A DNA stretch of 60,506 bases from Bifidobacterium scaligerum (GCF_002802865.1 NZ_PGLQ01000002.1:404212-464717); one strand, 5' to 3'. Counted from the stretch's first letter, positions 20,952 through 30,278 are shown. Notes: generated by a model not told the origin, from the sequence alone. A program made the numbers and translations.

Positions 20952-21038
20952 GGGGTTGGCTGGGACATGTGATGTTCGACCGTAAGCTTGGCCGAACGGC
21001 CTTGAGTGTGTCGAGCATTACATGTCCCAGCCAGCCCC
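20952..21038. repeat. 29-bp inverted repeat between prfA and prmC
   Basis: The arms 20952-20980 and 21010-21038 match at 26 of 29 positions, and the three mismatches are all transitions that become G-U pairs in + strand RNA. The 29-nt loop is GC-rich. There is no T-run. It lies 44 bp upstream of the chosen prmC start, within the likely prfA-prmC transcript. Confidence 0.75.
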
Positions 21039-21061
21039 GGCCGAACAGTTACGGTACCGTT

Positions 21062-22150
21062 TTACTGCTGGTTTGCCAGACGCTCGGCCTCATCGGCCTG
21101 GATATCCGAATCGATGACGGCCTGCAGATCGCCATCAAGTACGGCATCCAAGTTGTACGCCTTGTAATTCGTACGGTGATCGACGATACGATTCTCCGGG
21201 AAGTTATAGGTACGGATTCGTTCAGAACGATCCAGCGATCGCACCTGCGAGTGACGCATATCAGCGGCTTCTGCGGCTTCCTGCTCATGTTTCATGGCAA
21301 GCAGACGGCTCTTCAGCACGCGCAGAGCGGCGGCACGATTCTGAATCTGCGATTTCTCATCCTGCATGCTCACCACAATGCCAGTGGGGATATGGGTCAT
21401 ACGCACGGCGGAATACGTGGTGTTCACCGACTGGCCGCCAGGACCGGAACTCATGAAGATATCGATCTTCAGATCCTTTGGATCGATCTCGATCTCATCG
21501 TCGTCTTCGTCGGCTTCCGGGAAGACGATCACACCGGCGGCGGAGGTCTGGATACGTCCCTGCGATTCGGTGACCGGCACGCGCTGCACGCGGTGCACGC
21601 CACCCTCATACTTCATCGACGCCCACACGCCATCTTCCGGGGCGGGTGTGCCCTTGGCGCGAATGGCGATCTGCACATCCTTCACGCCGCCAAGTTCGGT
21701 GGTGTTCTCGGATTGGACGACGACGTTCCAGCCTCGCTTCTCTGCATAACGCGTATACATGCGCAGCAGGTCGCCGGCGAACAGCGCGGCCTCCTCGCCA
21801 CCGGTTCCGGCCTTGATCTCCATGATGGTGTCGCGCGCGTCATCCGGATCACGCGGAATCAGTGCAGTGCGCAGCTTGTCTTCCACCGTCGGCAGCTCAG
21901 CTTCAAGACGTTTGGCCTCTTCGGCGAAGTCTTCGTCTTCAGCGGCCATTTCGCGTGCCGCTTCCAGATCATCCTTGACTTGCAGATAGTCCTTATATGC
22001 GCTGACAATGGAGCCAAGTTCGGCATGGCGACGACCCAGCTTACGCAGTTTGTCCGGATTGGACACGATTTCAGGGCTGGCCATCTGCTGCTCGATCGAT
22101 TCGTATTCCTCAAGCGCGGTAGCCGCCGCGGGGAACTGTTCGTCTGCCAT
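21062..22150 (-). CDS. prfA: Peptide chain release factor 1
   Basis: A 362-aa RF1, which reads UAA and UAG and triggers peptide release. The codon-recognition region with a PAT-type tripeptide is not easily fixed by eye, but [18 protein letters not shown] and the peptidyl-tRNA hydrolysis motif [24 protein letters not shown] (GGQ) are clear, as is VMNPENRI-like [15 protein letters not shown] near the end. ATG 22150 is chosen for the AAGGA site six bases upstream; longer in-frame forms run into the rpmE terminator. It is followed by prmC, whose product modifies it. Confidence 0.97.
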   Translation of the reverse strand: MADEQFPAAATALEEYESIEQQMASPEIVSNPDKLRKLGRRHAELGSIVSAYKDYLQVKDDLEAAREMAAEDEDFAEEAKRLEAELPTVEDKLRTALIPRDPDDARDTIMEIKAGTGGEEAALFAGDLLRMYTRYAEKRGWNVVVQSENTTELGGVKDVQIAIRAKGTPAPEDGVWASMKYEGGVHRVQRVPVTESQGRIQTSAAGVIVFPEADEDDDEIEIDPKDLKIDIFMSSGPGGQSVNTTYSAVRMTHIPTGIVVSMQDEKSQIQNRAAALRVLKSRLLAMKHEQEAAEAADMRHSQVRSLDRSERIRTYNFPENRIVDHRTNYKAYNLDAVLDGDLQAVIDSDIQADEAERLANQQ

Positions 22151-22214
22151 GACGATTCCTTCCATGGTTGACATTGAAAAAAACGAAAGAAATTGAGGGG
22201 AAATGAATACAAAA

Positions 22215-22273
22215 ACGCCAGTCCCACCGGTATTGGGCGCGCGAAAACGCGCCGAGCCGGACTGGACTGGCGT
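22215..22273 (-). terminator. rpmE terminator
   Basis: ACGCCAGTCC (22215-22224) pairs with GGACTGGCGT (22264-22273), with an inner GGCGCG stem. On the minus strand it is followed by TTTTTG. It separates rpmE from prfA, so prfA likely has its own promoter or depends on read-through. Confidence 0.9.
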
Positions 22274-22281
22274 GAAGTATG

Positions 22282-22494
22282 CTACTTGCTCTTCTTGCCG
22301 TAGCGACGCTCGAAGCGAGCAACACGGCCACCGGTGTCGAGAATCTTCTGCTTGCCGGTGTAGAACGGGTGGCACTGGGAGCACACGTCAACGAACATGT
22401 GATCTTCCTTGCCAGCAGTGCGGGTCACGAAGGTGTTGCCGCACGAGCACGTCACCTCAACGGGGTGGTAATCAGGATGAATACCCTGCTTCAT
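22282..22494 (-). CDS. rpmE: 50S ribosomal protein L31 (bL31, zinc-binding form)
   Basis: A 70-aa ribosomal protein. [19 protein letters not shown] starts it, and the zinc ribbon cysteines are visible in CSCG (about 16-18) and [10 protein letters not shown] (about 37-40). The GGRVARF motif is typical of bL31. A GGAG ribosome site lies upstream of ATG 22494. It heads the prfA-prmC region as in other actinobacteria. Confidence 0.97.
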   Translation of the reverse strand: MKQGIHPDYHPVEVTCSCGNTFVTRTAGKEDHMFVDVCSQCHPFYTGKQKILDTGGRVARFERRYGKKSK

Positions 22495-22717
22495 TATTGT
22501 CTCCTATGGATTCGGGGGACCCGGGTCGTCATGCCCCTATGGCAGACGTGAACCGGAACTTTTGGAAGTGTACTCTCGCGTCTGGACTGCCAAAGCCATC
22601 ATTCCCGGCGAGAGTCCATACGAATGGCATCGCCTGATTCGCCGAGGACTCCGCAGACAATAATCGACCGGACAAACACGCAGCCGTCTCAGGTTTCAGA
22701 TACGCCGGCAAGAAAAG

Positions 22718-22791
22718 TGGGGCCGCAGGGGCTTGAACCCTGGACCGGGCGATTATGAGTCGCATGCTCTAACCGACTGAGCTACGGCCCC
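22718..22791 (-). tRNA. tRNA with CAU anticodon (elongator Met, or Ile2)
   Basis: A 74-nt cloverleaf: acceptor GGGGCCG with CGGCCCC plus A73, D-stem GCTC/GAGC, anticodon loop CTCATAA with CAT, and T-arm CAGGG-TTCAAGC-CCCTG. CCA is not encoded. A TTTTC run follows. The CTCATAA loop occurs in both elongator tRNA-Met and lysidine-modified tRNA-Ile2, so the amino acid is not settled by eye; it is not an initiator type. Confidence 0.93.
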
Positions 22792-22892
22792 ACGTTCGCT
22801 GCGAAACAGCCAACTTGCCAAAGTGTAGCACGACCCCATGCTCACCCGCCGAGACAAGCCACGCTACTGCCTTCCCAAGCACTCCATGAACG

Positions 22893-24116
22893 CTACTCCA
22901 TGAACGTCAGAGGACTGTCGATAAACCGCCGCAATCCCATCTCAGCCGCGCCATAGAGCGAGGGATGCGAAGCCACCGGCGGTACGAACACGCGAATCTT
23001 GGCATTGGGATAGCCCAGAATTTCGGAGCGCAGACGACCGGACAGCACGTTGGCCAGCTCATCGCCGAAATGCTCCCATAGACCACCGAGCAGCACGGTG
23101 TCCACATCCACCAGATTCACTGCGGACGCAATGGCGGACACCAATGCGTCCGCAGCCTGATCGACCACGTGGGCCACGACCGGATCCCCGGCATTCCACC
23201 GTTTGAGGAATGTATTGATGGCTTCGCTGCTGGTCGCGTCTGCCCCCTCGGTGATTTCGGCCGCTTCGACCAACGCACGACGCCCGGCGAACGCCTCAAG
23301 GCATCCATGGCGTCCGCAACTGCACAGCGGCCCATCCATAGCCACCGACAGATGACCGATTTCTCCGGCGAATCCGTGCGATCCCATCACCACTTCGCCG
23401 TCGCGCACCACTGCACCGCCGATGCCGATATCCGTGGAAAGATAGATGAAGGAATCCATGCGGTCCACCACGTTCAGGAAATTGGCCCGTTGCGTGGCAT
23501 AACCCGGAATCTGGGCGATGGCCGCCATCTTCGCCTCATTGCCGGCCACCACGTCCAAGCGTCGCACCACGTTGAAACGGGTCAGATTCACGTTCTCCCA
23601 GCCGAGATTTCTGGCTACCAACAACCACATATCGTCGGTCACGATGCCCGGCAACGCCAATCCCGAGCCAACAACCCGACAACCGCGACGCTTCAATCGG
23701 CTTTCCAACGGGAAGGTCATGGCATCAAGTTTAGCGAAGATCTCATAAGGATCCGTGCCGGTCATGTCCTCGCTGATCCATTCGCGCCCCAACGTGTCGC
23801 CGTTCAGGTCAAGGGCCAAGCACCCGTAGCCATCCGTATTGATCTGCAATCCGATGCCCGCAATATTGCCACCCTGTATCTGCAGCGGAGTGCTGGGGCG
23901 TCCATAGGTTGTGGAGACTACCGGGTCTCCCTCGCATACCACGCCACTGTCAATCAGCATTGAGGCAAGCAGGGAAAGCGTAGCCTTGGTCAGTCCGGTT
24001 TCCTTGGCCAGATCGGCACGGCTCATAGGCTTCTGTGATCGCAACAGGGTGTCGAGCGTTACCGAAAGATTATGGTTACGCAGATCCTCCTGATTGATTC
24101 TGCGCAGATTTGGCAT
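22893..24116 (-). CDS. xylR: ROK-family transcriptional repressor, probable XylR
   Basis: A 407-aa protein with an N-terminal winged helix-turn-helix (SRADLAKETGLTKATLSLLASMLIDSGVV, about residues 33-62) and a C-terminal ROK sugar-binding domain. The ROK zinc motif is CSCGRHGCLEAFAG near 275, and the glycine-rich IGIGGAVVRDGE lies before it. ATG 24116 has AGGAGG nine bases upstream; the GTG at 24134 is in that leader. It is divergent from xylB, and a motif shared with the transporter and xylA promoters sits in the gap, so it is inferred to be the xylose-responsive repressor. The ligand could be xylose or glucose. Confidence 0.87.
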   Translation of the reverse strand: MPNLRRINQEDLRNHNLSVTLDTLLRSQKPMSRADLAKETGLTKATLSLLASMLIDSGVVCEGDPVVSTTYGRPSTPLQIQGGNIAGIGLQINTDGYGCLALDLNGDTLGREWISEDMTGTDPYEIFAKLDAMTFPLESRLKRRGCRVVGSGLALPGIVTDDMWLLVARNLGWENVNLTRFNVVRRLDVVAGNEAKMAAIAQIPGYATQRANFLNVVDRMDSFIYLSTDIGIGGAVVRDGEVVMGSHGFAGEIGHLSVAMDGPLCSCGRHGCLEAFAGRRALVEAAEITEGADATSSEAINTFLKRWNAGDPVVAHVVDQAADALVSAIASAVNLVDVDTVLLGGLWEHFGDELANVLSGRLRSEILGYPNAKIRVFVPPVASHPSLYGAAEMGLRRFIDSPLTFME

Positions 24117-24166
24117 CCTCCCCAACCTCCTCACCTTCCCTTGAGTCGTAGACAGTATAAGCGACC

Positions 24167-24178
24167 GAGAGCGCTCTC
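24167..24178. promoter_or_regulatory. LacI-type palindrome GAGAGCGCTCTC
   Basis: This perfect 12-bp palindrome with a central CG resembles LacI-family operators. It lies 51 bp upstream of xylR and may couple xylR to a second, global sugar regulator encoded elsewhere. Confidence 0.5.
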
Positions 24179-24248
24179 AAAGCATTCCGCCTAGGAATAA
24201 CGAGCGCCCGCGAGCTGCACCCGAATGCGCATCTTCGCGTGTTTCCGT

Positions 24249-24291
24249 TTGCAATCGCACGTTGCAATACAGTATAGTTTAATCGTCTAAC
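24249..24291 (+). promoter_or_regulatory. xylB promoter and overlapping ROK operator
   Basis: TTGCAA (24249-24254), an 18-bp spacer and TATAGT (24273-24278) form a sigma70-type promoter. The near-palindrome TAGTTTAATCGTCTAAC (24275-24291) overlaps the -10 box and the predicted start, the position expected for a repressor site. A very similar motif occurs at 32312-32328. Confidence 0.7.
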
Positions 24292-24347
24292 TTATTGGTT
24301 ATGGCGCGCCGTGATTATTGAGCGCGACCCTCATCGAGGAGGAATGC

Positions 24348-25868
24348 ATGACAAGAGTACTGGTTGCCGGTGTCGATACGTCAACCCAATCCACCAAGGT
24401 CCGCATCACCGACGCCGCCACGGGCGAACAAGTCCGTTTCGGTCAGGCCAAGCACCCCGACGGCACATCCGTCAATCCGGAATTCTGGTGGGAAGCGTTC
24501 CAGAAGGCAGCCGAACAGGCCGGCGGCCTGGATGATGTGGCCGCGCTTGCCGTCGGCGGCCAGCAGCACGGCATGGTGATTCTGGACAAGCAAGGCAACG
24601 TGATCCGCGACGCCATGCTCTGGAACGACATTAGCTCCGCTCCGCAGGCCGCCGCCTTGATCGACAAGCTGGGAGCAGCGCCGGCTGAGGGTGACGAACC
24701 CGAGGATGTGACCGCCCGCGGCAAGCAGCGCTGGGTCAAGGCCGTCGGCTCCTCCCCCGTGGCCTCCTACACGCTGACCAAGGTGGCTTGGGTGGCGGAA
24801 AACGAGCCTGAAAACGCCAAGAAGATCGCCGCCATCTGCCTGCCCCACGATTGGTTGAGCTGGCGCATCGCCGGCTATGGTCCGGTGGCCGAAGGCGAGG
24901 ACGCCCATCTTGATGCCCTGTTCACCGACCGTTCCGACGCTTCCGGCACCATCTACTACGACGCCGCTCACGATGAGTACCGCCGCGATCTCATCGCCAT
25001 GGTTCTGACCCCGGCAGAGGGCGAGGAAGCCGCCAAGGCTCATGCGGACTCCATCATCCTGCCCACCGTGCTTGGTCCCACCGAGTCCGCAGCGGTAAAG
25101 GCCTGCCCCGCCGTGGCCGGCAAGGATGTCGAAGGCGGCTGCATCTTGGGCCCGGGCGGCGGTGACAACGCCATGGCCTCACTGGGCCTTGGCATGGCTG
25201 TGGGCGATGTTTCCATTTCACTGGGTACTTCCGGCGTGGCCGCCGCCATCGCCGAAAATCCGGTGTACGACCTCACGGGTGCCGTCTCCGGCTTCGCCGA
25301 CTGCACGGGTCATTACCTGCCGCTGGCCTGCACGATCAACGGTTCGCGCATCTTGGACGCCGGCCGCGCGGCTCTCGGCGTGGATTATGACGAGCTGGCC
25401 GAGCTGGCCTTCAAGTCCGAGCCCGGTGCAGGCGGCATCACGCTGGTGCCGTACTTCGACGGCGAGCGCACGCCGAACCGTCCGGATGCCACCGCTTCCT
25501 TGACCGGTCTGACGCTGCACAACACCACCAAGGAAAACCTTGCGCGCGCGTTCGTGGAGGGTCTGTTGTGCTCTCAGCGCGACTGCTTGGAACTCATCCG
25601 CTCTCTCGGCGCTCAGATCAGCCGCATTCTGCTGATCGGCGGCGGCGCCAAATCCGTGGCCATCCGCACGCTGGCTCCTTCGATTCTGGGCATGGACGTA
25701 ACTCGTCCAGCCACTGACGAGTATGTGGCCATCGGTGCTGCCCGTCAGGCCGCTTGGGTACTTTCCGGCGAAGCAGAACCGCCCGCATGGGAGCTCAACA
25801 TCGAGGGCGTGGAGACCGGTGAGCCGACCGAGGCGGTCTATGCCGCCTACGCCAAGGCCCGCGGCTGA
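24348..25868 (+). CDS. xylB: Xylulokinase
   Basis: A 506-aa FGGY-family kinase that phosphorylates D-xylulose to xylulose-5-phosphate, the entry point to the bifid shunt. Seen are the N-terminal phosphate motif LVAGVDTSTQSTKVRI, the GQQHGMVILD active-site loop, WNDISSAPQA, LPHDWLSWRIAG, GPGGGDNAMASLGLG, SISLGTSGV and the C-terminal GGGAKSVAIRTLAPSILG with a DEYVAIGAARQA end. ATG 24348 has AGGAGG upstream. It is divergent from the ROK repressor and in the same locus as xylose isomerase. Confidence 0.96.
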   Translation: MTRVLVAGVDTSTQSTKVRITDAATGEQVRFGQAKHPDGTSVNPEFWWEAFQKAAEQAGGLDDVAALAVGGQQHGMVILDKQGNVIRDAMLWNDISSAPQAAALIDKLGAAPAEGDEPEDVTARGKQRWVKAVGSSPVASYTLTKVAWVAENEPENAKKIAAICLPHDWLSWRIAGYGPVAEGEDAHLDALFTDRSDASGTIYYDAAHDEYRRDLIAMVLTPAEGEEAAKAHADSIILPTVLGPTESAAVKACPAVAGKDVEGGCILGPGGGDNAMASLGLGMAVGDVSISLGTSGVAAAIAENPVYDLTGAVSGFADCTGHYLPLACTINGSRILDAGRAALGVDYDELAELAFKSEPGAGGITLVPYFDGERTPNRPDATASLTGLTLHNTTKENLARAFVEGLLCSQRDCLELIRSLGAQISRILLIGGGAKSVAIRTLAPSILGMDVTRPATDEYVAIGAARQAAWVLSGEAEPPAWELNIEGVETGEPTEAVYAAYAKARG

Positions 25869-26120
25869 ACTTCAGCACTGCGTATCATCACCCGGATTGC
25901 AACTTCAGGCCGTCGGCCAAGGATCAGCGCTCATGCAATACGCATGCGTCGTTCTGGCCGCCGGCCTTTTTGTTGCCAGAGAATCACATCGTTACGATAC
26001 GGAATCTGCAGTAAGCTCGGCCGGCAATCCTGACATAGCGGATGCTCGTTACGCCATACCATGTTGCGTTATAACAGCCTCGCTATAATCAAATAGTTTG
26101 CACTATTTTGGAGAAATCAC
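25869..26120. other. Intergenic region after xylB with a promoter for the next gene
   Basis: No gene is seen. A TATAAT box at 26088-26093 and a small palindrome AAATAGT-TTGC-ACTATTTT just before the ribosome site probably belong to the gene at 26121. Confidence 0.4.
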
Positions 26121-26423
26121 ATGAATGATCGCTCACGCATGATGCTGTACGCCCTGACCGCCTTGGCCTGCGTGGTCTGGATCTGGCAGTCTGTCCAGGA
26201 ATCAATGGCGGACGGCACTATGATCAGCACGTCAAACATCATCTTTTTGGTGTGCATCGGCATCGCCGCCATCTATTGTGCGGCCAATGCTCTGATGTTG
26301 TGGTGGCACCAGCCCGGTAATGACGACAAGGACGACGTACAGACCGACGATCATGACACCGACGCTAACGCCGACACTGACGAGTCCACGGAAGATGACG
26401 ATTCCGAATCGCACAGCAACTGA
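26121..26423 (+). CDS. Small membrane protein, function unknown
   Basis: A 100-aa protein with two transmembrane helices (about residues 8-25 and 36-60) and an extremely acidic C-terminal tail from about 66 (repeats of Asp, Glu, Thr). GGAG lies eight bases before the ATG. The tail has almost no hydrophobic residues and is probably disordered. It is not recognised as a known family. It sits between xylB and the transporter operon, but has its own promoter and terminator. Confidence 0.75.
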   Translation: MNDRSRMMLYALTALACVVWIWQSVQESMADGTMISTSNIIFLVCIGIAAIYCAANALMLWWHQPGNDDKDDVQTDDHDTDANADTDESTEDDDSESHSN

Positions 26424-26479
26424 TCTTTCGTCCACCGCCGGCAAACCAACCCCAAACACAACACATCGATAACTATTTC

Positions 26480-26520
26480 AAGCGGCAACGGCACAATCTG
26501 GCGGTTGCCGCTTTACTATT
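26480..26520 (+). terminator. Terminator of the acidic-tail membrane protein gene
   Basis: AAGCGGCAAC (26480-26489) pairs with GTTGCCGCTT (26504-26513), followed by TTACTATT. Confidence 0.75.
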
Positions 26521-26657
26521 AGTCTGGGTTAAGTAAAGAAACGTGGGTCTTATATTGCCGTCTTATTGCAATTCACCGCTGGCCGAGCAGCGGAATCCGC
26601 GTAATCAGAACGGCACTGCACACAGACACATGAGCACACATTATTAAAAGGAGCATC

Positions 26658-27002
26658 ATGGATCCAACCACCATGGAAATCGCCATCAGCGCAGCGCTAG
26701 GCGTCGTTTGCGTCCCCTGCGGCACATTCCTAGGTCTTATTCCGATGAAGGCAGATCAGGTGACCACCAAGCAGTCGCGCGCCTCGCAGATGATGTGCTT
26801 CGTCATCGCGCTGGTGTTCATCGGCCTGCTTATCGCCGAACGAGACATGGAGACTTGGGCCATTGTGGCCGGTCTGCTCATCGGTTTCGGCATCGGCAAG
26901 ATCCCTCCCCTTCACCAGTGGGCACTCGCCAAGTGGCCGTTCCTTGAACCCAAGAAGCCTGCCGCCAAGCCGAAGCGCGTCAAGAAGGCCAAGAAGAAGT
27001 AA
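26658..27002 (+). CDS. Small membrane protein with lysine-rich tail, function unknown
   Basis: A 114-aa protein with three hydrophobic segments (about residues 7-30, 46-62 and 67-82) and a tail of Lys, Pro and Ala ending in five residues nearly all Lys. AAAAGGAG precedes the ATG by four bases. The basic tail may contact nucleic acid or phospholipid heads. It is next to a second small membrane protein with an acidic tail, on the same strand, with a terminator between them. No family is recognised. Confidence 0.78.
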   Translation: MDPTTMEIAISAALGVVCVPCGTFLGLIPMKADQVTTKQSRASQMMCFVIALVFIGLLIAERDMETWAIVAGLLIGFGIGKIPPLHQWALAKWPFLEPKKPAAKPKRVKKAKKK

Positions 27003-27025
27003 TTACCTGCACTTCACATCGCAAC

Positions 27026-27082
27026 AACCGGCGTTATGTATGCGGCCCAACGAAGGCCCCGCATACATAACGCCGGTTTTGA
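27026..27082 (+). terminator. Very long hairpin terminator
   Basis: A 20-bp perfect stem, arms 27026-27045 and 27059-27078, is followed by TTTTG. It is 24 bp after the stop of the lysine-tail protein gene. Confidence 0.85.
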
Positions 27083-27090
27083 TGTCTTAG

Positions 27091-27135
27091 CCCTCACTAT
27101 GTACGCGAGGGGATAGTTCCGATACATAGTGAGGG
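27091..27135. repeat. 13-bp inverted repeat
   Basis: CCCTCACTATGTA (27091-27103) and TACATAGTGAGGG (27123-27135) pair perfectly around a 19-nt loop. There is no T-run on either strand, so its role is unclear. Confidence 0.7.
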
Positions 27136-27188
27136 ATTGGCGGCACACCAGACCCGCACACGCCGCGCACAAGTACCGCTACACACGA

Positions 27189-27222
27189 AAAAGGGACGCC
27201 GCATCAGCGACGTCCCTTTCGG
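27189..27222 (-). terminator. Terminator of the sugar ABC transporter operon
   Basis: AAAGGGACG and CGTCCCTTT pair, with an inner CGC/GCG. On the minus strand the stem is followed by TTTTTCG. It lies about 85 bp after the permease stop. Confidence 0.85.
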
Positions 27223-27306
27223 AGGAGGAAGGGAACTACGGGTTCCTATCCTTGTGAGGTTCGATTCGTTGGAAGATTCGGACCGAACCCCACGGTTGTT
27301 ATTCGA

Positions 27307-28518
27307 TCAGCCCTTCTTCTTCTTGGAGAGCAGATCGTAAGCCACAGCGGCGATGACCACGAGGCCCTTGATGGTCTTAACCCAAGCGGCGTCCACACCC
27401 ATGATGGACAGACCCTGATTCAGCACGCCCATGATCAGTGCGCCAACCATAGCGCCCGGAATGGTACCAATACCACCGGTGACGGCCGTGCCACCGATGA
27501 AGCAGGCGGCGATGGCGTCCATCTCGAATTCCATACCAGTCTGTGCGGAAGCGGAGGCCAGACGGGAGAGGGTGATGATGGAGGCGATGGAGACCAGGAA
27601 GCCCATGTTCAGGAAGATCTCGAAATCGACCTTCTTGGTGTCGATGCCGGAGAGGATGGCGGCCTTGCGGTTGCCGCCAACGGCATAGACGTTACGTCCG
27701 AAGACCATGCGGTTGAGGACGAAGTAGTACACGCACACCAGCACGCCGATGATCACGAGAACGATCGGGATGCCGCCCTGAGTGGCGTTGCCGGACATGG
27801 CCAGCAGGTAGGTGACGTAGCCGATGGCAAGGGCGGCGACCACGCACTTCAGCACCACGAAGCTCATCGGCTGGGCCGGCAGACCGTTCTTGACAGCCTT
27901 GGCACGCTTGGTCAGCTGGCTCCAGATCACCAGCACGATGGCGGCGATGCCCACGATCAATGCGGTCAGCGCATAGGGACCCACGAAGATGGTCGGCACA
28001 TAGTCCTTGGAGATGGCACGGAAGGCGGCGTTGGAAACCGGGATGGACTCGCCGGCCACGACGGTGGCGAGACCACGGAAGATGAGCATGCCGCCCAGCG
28101 TGGTCACGAAGCCGGGGACGCCAACGTAGGCGACCCAGAAGCCATGCCATGCGCCGATGACCAAGCCGATCGCGATCATGAGCAGAATCGCGGCCCACCA
28201 CGGTATGCCATGTTTCATGGCCAGTGCGCCGACACCGCCGATGAAGGCGACCACAGAACCCACGGACAGATCAATGTGGGTGGCGATGATGATCATCAAC
28301 ATACCGATGGCGGCGATCAGCACGTAGGCGTTCTGCTGGAAGAGGGCCACCACATTGTTCGGGTTCAGCAAACGACCCGAGGTCAGAATCTGGAAGACGA
28401 CAATGACCAGTACGAGGGCCAGATAGATGCCGTAGGAGCGCATGTTGCCCAGCAGCAGGGACTTGAGGCTCTGCTCCTCGCCCTTCTTCGCGGCGGGGGA
28501 AACGGTTGCGGTAGACAT
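27307..28518 (-). CDS. Monosaccharide ABC transporter permease (XylH/GguB/RbsC family)
   Basis: A 403-aa inner-membrane permease with about ten transmembrane helices. The family segments LTSGRLLNPNNVVALFQQNAYVLIAAIGMLMIIIATHIDLSVGSVVAF and PGFVTTLGGMLIFRGLATVV are clear, and the C-terminal half has GGNRKAAILSGIDTKKVDF and AFFIGGTAVTGGIGTIPGAMVGALIMG-like sequence (AACFIGGTAVTGGIGT). It forms a homodimer with the double ATPase encoded upstream. The length and the insertion between the two halves match XylH/GguB rather than the shorter RbsC. It is the last gene of the operon. Confidence 0.92.
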   Translation of the reverse strand: MSTATVSPAAKKGEEQSLKSLLLGNMRSYGIYLALVLVIVVFQILTSGRLLNPNNVVALFQQNAYVLIAAIGMLMIIIATHIDLSVGSVVAFIGGVGALAMKHGIPWWAAILLMIAIGLVIGAWHGFWVAYVGVPGFVTTLGGMLIFRGLATVVAGESIPVSNAAFRAISKDYVPTIFVGPYALTALIVGIAAIVLVIWSQLTKRAKAVKNGLPAQPMSFVVLKCVVAALAIGYVTYLLAMSGNATQGGIPIVLVIIGVLVCVYYFVLNRMVFGRNVYAVGGNRKAAILSGIDTKKVDFEIFLNMGFLVSIASIITLSRLASASAQTGMEFEMDAIAACFIGGTAVTGGIGTIPGAMVGALIMGVLNQGLSIMGVDAAWVKTIKGLVVIAAVAYDLLSKKKKG

Positions 28519-28633
28519 TTGGAAATTATCCTTTCGAAGCTTCTTTGCTATAGGCGCTTGGCGCGCCGGATTCGCGAAGGCCTGCCGGGCTCATGCGCAA
28601 TCGCTGCGCCGGGCTCGACAAACCGGGACGACG

Positions 28634-30205
28634 TCAGGCGAAGACCTGATCCTTGGGCAAGGCCGTCGGAGAAGTCATGTACTTCATCAGCTCCTCCTGA
28701 TTGGTGGTCTTGGCGTTGAACACACCGGTGATCTGGCCCGCACTCATGGTGTAGATGCGATCACAGATACCTAGCAGCTCAGGCAGTTCGGAGCTGATCA
28801 CCACGACGGCGGAACCGGAGTCGGCCAACTGGTCGATGATCTCGTAGATGTCGTACTTGGCACCCACATCGATGCCTCGTGTCGGTTCGTCCAGAATCAG
28901 AACCTTGGGGTCCGTGGCCATCCACTTGGCGAGCACGACCTTTTGCTGGTTGCCACCGGAAAGGTTGCCGGCCGGCATTTCGATGGTCGGCGCCTTGGTG
29001 CGGAACTCCTTGCGGTACTTCTCAGCCGTTTGCTTCTCACGGGTTTCGTCCACCACACCCAGCTTGTTGGACAGTTCCTTGAGGCTGGCCAGAGACGTGT
29101 TCTCGCGAATGGTCTTCATAAGGTTCAGGCCATAGACCTTACGATCCTCGGTGGCGTAGGCCACGCCATGATCGATGGCGGAACGCACGGTCGGGAACTT
29201 AACTTCCTTGCCTTCCACGAAGATCTTGCCGGAGGCGTTGGTGCCGTACTGACGGCCGAACACGCTCATGGCGGTCTCGGTACGGCCTGCACCGATCAGT
29301 CCGGCCATGCCGACGATCTCACCGGCACGCACGTTGAAGCTCACGTTCTTGGCGACCAGTCGGTTTTCGTCGAGCGGATGATGCATCTTCCAATCCTCGA
29401 CACGGAACATTTCCTTGCCGATATGCGGCTCATGCACCGGATAACGGTTGGTCAGCGGGCGACCCACCATGTCGCGGATCAGCACATCCTGATCCAGCGG
29501 GTGCTCGGCGTCAATGTCAATGTGGCTGATGGTATGGCCATCTCGAATCACCTGCACGGCATCTGCGGAGTAGGCGATCTCGTTGAGCTTGTGAGAGATG
29601 ATGATGGCAGTGATGCCCTGTTCGCGGCGCAGGCCGTCAATCAGGTCAAGTAGGTTCTTGGAATCCTCATCGTTCAGGGCGGCGGTCGGCTCGTCCAGAA
29701 TAAGGAGCTTCACGTTCTTGGTCAGGGCCTTGGCGATTTCGACCAACTGCTGCTTGCCGACGCCGATGTTGGAGATCAGGGTGTCCGGATTCTCGTCCAG
29801 ACCGACCTTCTTCATCACATCGTAGGCGATCTTGCGCTGCTGGTCGGCATCGATGGCGATGCCCTTCTTCTTTTGGTTGCCCAGGAAGATGTTCTCCTGG
29901 ATTGACATGTACGGTACCAGTGCAAGCTCCTGGTGAATGATCACGATGCCCTTCTCCTCGGAATCGCGAATCGTCTTGAACTTGCAGGTTTCGCCGTTGT
30001 ATACGATGTCGCCCTCGTAGGTGCCGTACGGGTATACGCCCGAAAGCACGTTCATCAGGGTCGACTTGCCGGCGCCGTTCTCACCGCAGATCGAGAATAT
30101 CTGGCCCCTCTTGACCGTGATATTCACGTCGTTCAATGCGGTGACCGGGCCGAAGCGCTTTACGATATGACGCATCTCAAGAATCACGTCACCGTTTGTA
30201 GCCAC
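28634..30205 (-). CDS. Monosaccharide ABC transporter double ATPase (XylG/GguA/MglA type)
   Basis: A 523-aa protein with two fused nucleotide-binding domains. The first has GENGAGKSTLMNVLSG (about 40-55), GVGKQQLVEIAKAL signature and LLILDEPTAALND. The second has degenerate Walker A GLIGAGRTETAMSVFG, the LSGGNQQKVVLAKWM signature and LILDEPTRGIDVGAKYDIYEII. The degenerate second P-loop is normal for this family. The start is GTG 30205 with AGGAGG five bases upstream. It energises the adjoining permease and receives sugar from the lipoprotein encoded upstream. Confidence 0.95.
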   Translation of the reverse strand: MATNGDVILEMRHIVKRFGPVTALNDVNITVKRGQIFSICGENGAGKSTLMNVLSGVYPYGTYEGDIVYNGETCKFKTIRDSEEKGIVIIHQELALVPYMSIQENIFLGNQKKKGIAIDADQQRKIAYDVMKKVGLDENPDTLISNIGVGKQQLVEIAKALTKNVKLLILDEPTAALNDEDSKNLLDLIDGLRREQGITAIIISHKLNEIAYSADAVQVIRDGHTISHIDIDAEHPLDQDVLIRDMVGRPLTNRYPVHEPHIGKEMFRVEDWKMHHPLDENRLVAKNVSFNVRAGEIVGMAGLIGAGRTETAMSVFGRQYGTNASGKIFVEGKEVKFPTVRSAIDHGVAYATEDRKVYGLNLMKTIRENTSLASLKELSNKLGVVDETREKQTAEKYRKEFRTKAPTIEMPAGNLSGGNQQKVVLAKWMATDPKVLILDEPTRGIDVGAKYDIYEIIDQLADSGSAVVVISSELPELLGICDRIYTMSAGQITGVFNAKTTNQEELMKYMTSPTALPKDQVFA

Positions 30206-30244
30206 AGTTACCTCCTCCGATAGTAATGTCCCTGTGCATGGTGA

Positions 30245-30278
30245 AGGCGCCGTACCGCAACGATGCAGTGCGGCGCCT
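30245..30278 (-). promoter_or_regulatory. Hairpin between binding-protein and ATPase genes
   Basis: AGGCGCCG (30245-30252) and CGGCGCCT (30271-30278) form a stable stem without a T-run. Such hairpins often protect the binding-protein mRNA 3' end so that it accumulates above the ATPase and permease messages; that role is inferred here. Confidence 0.55.
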
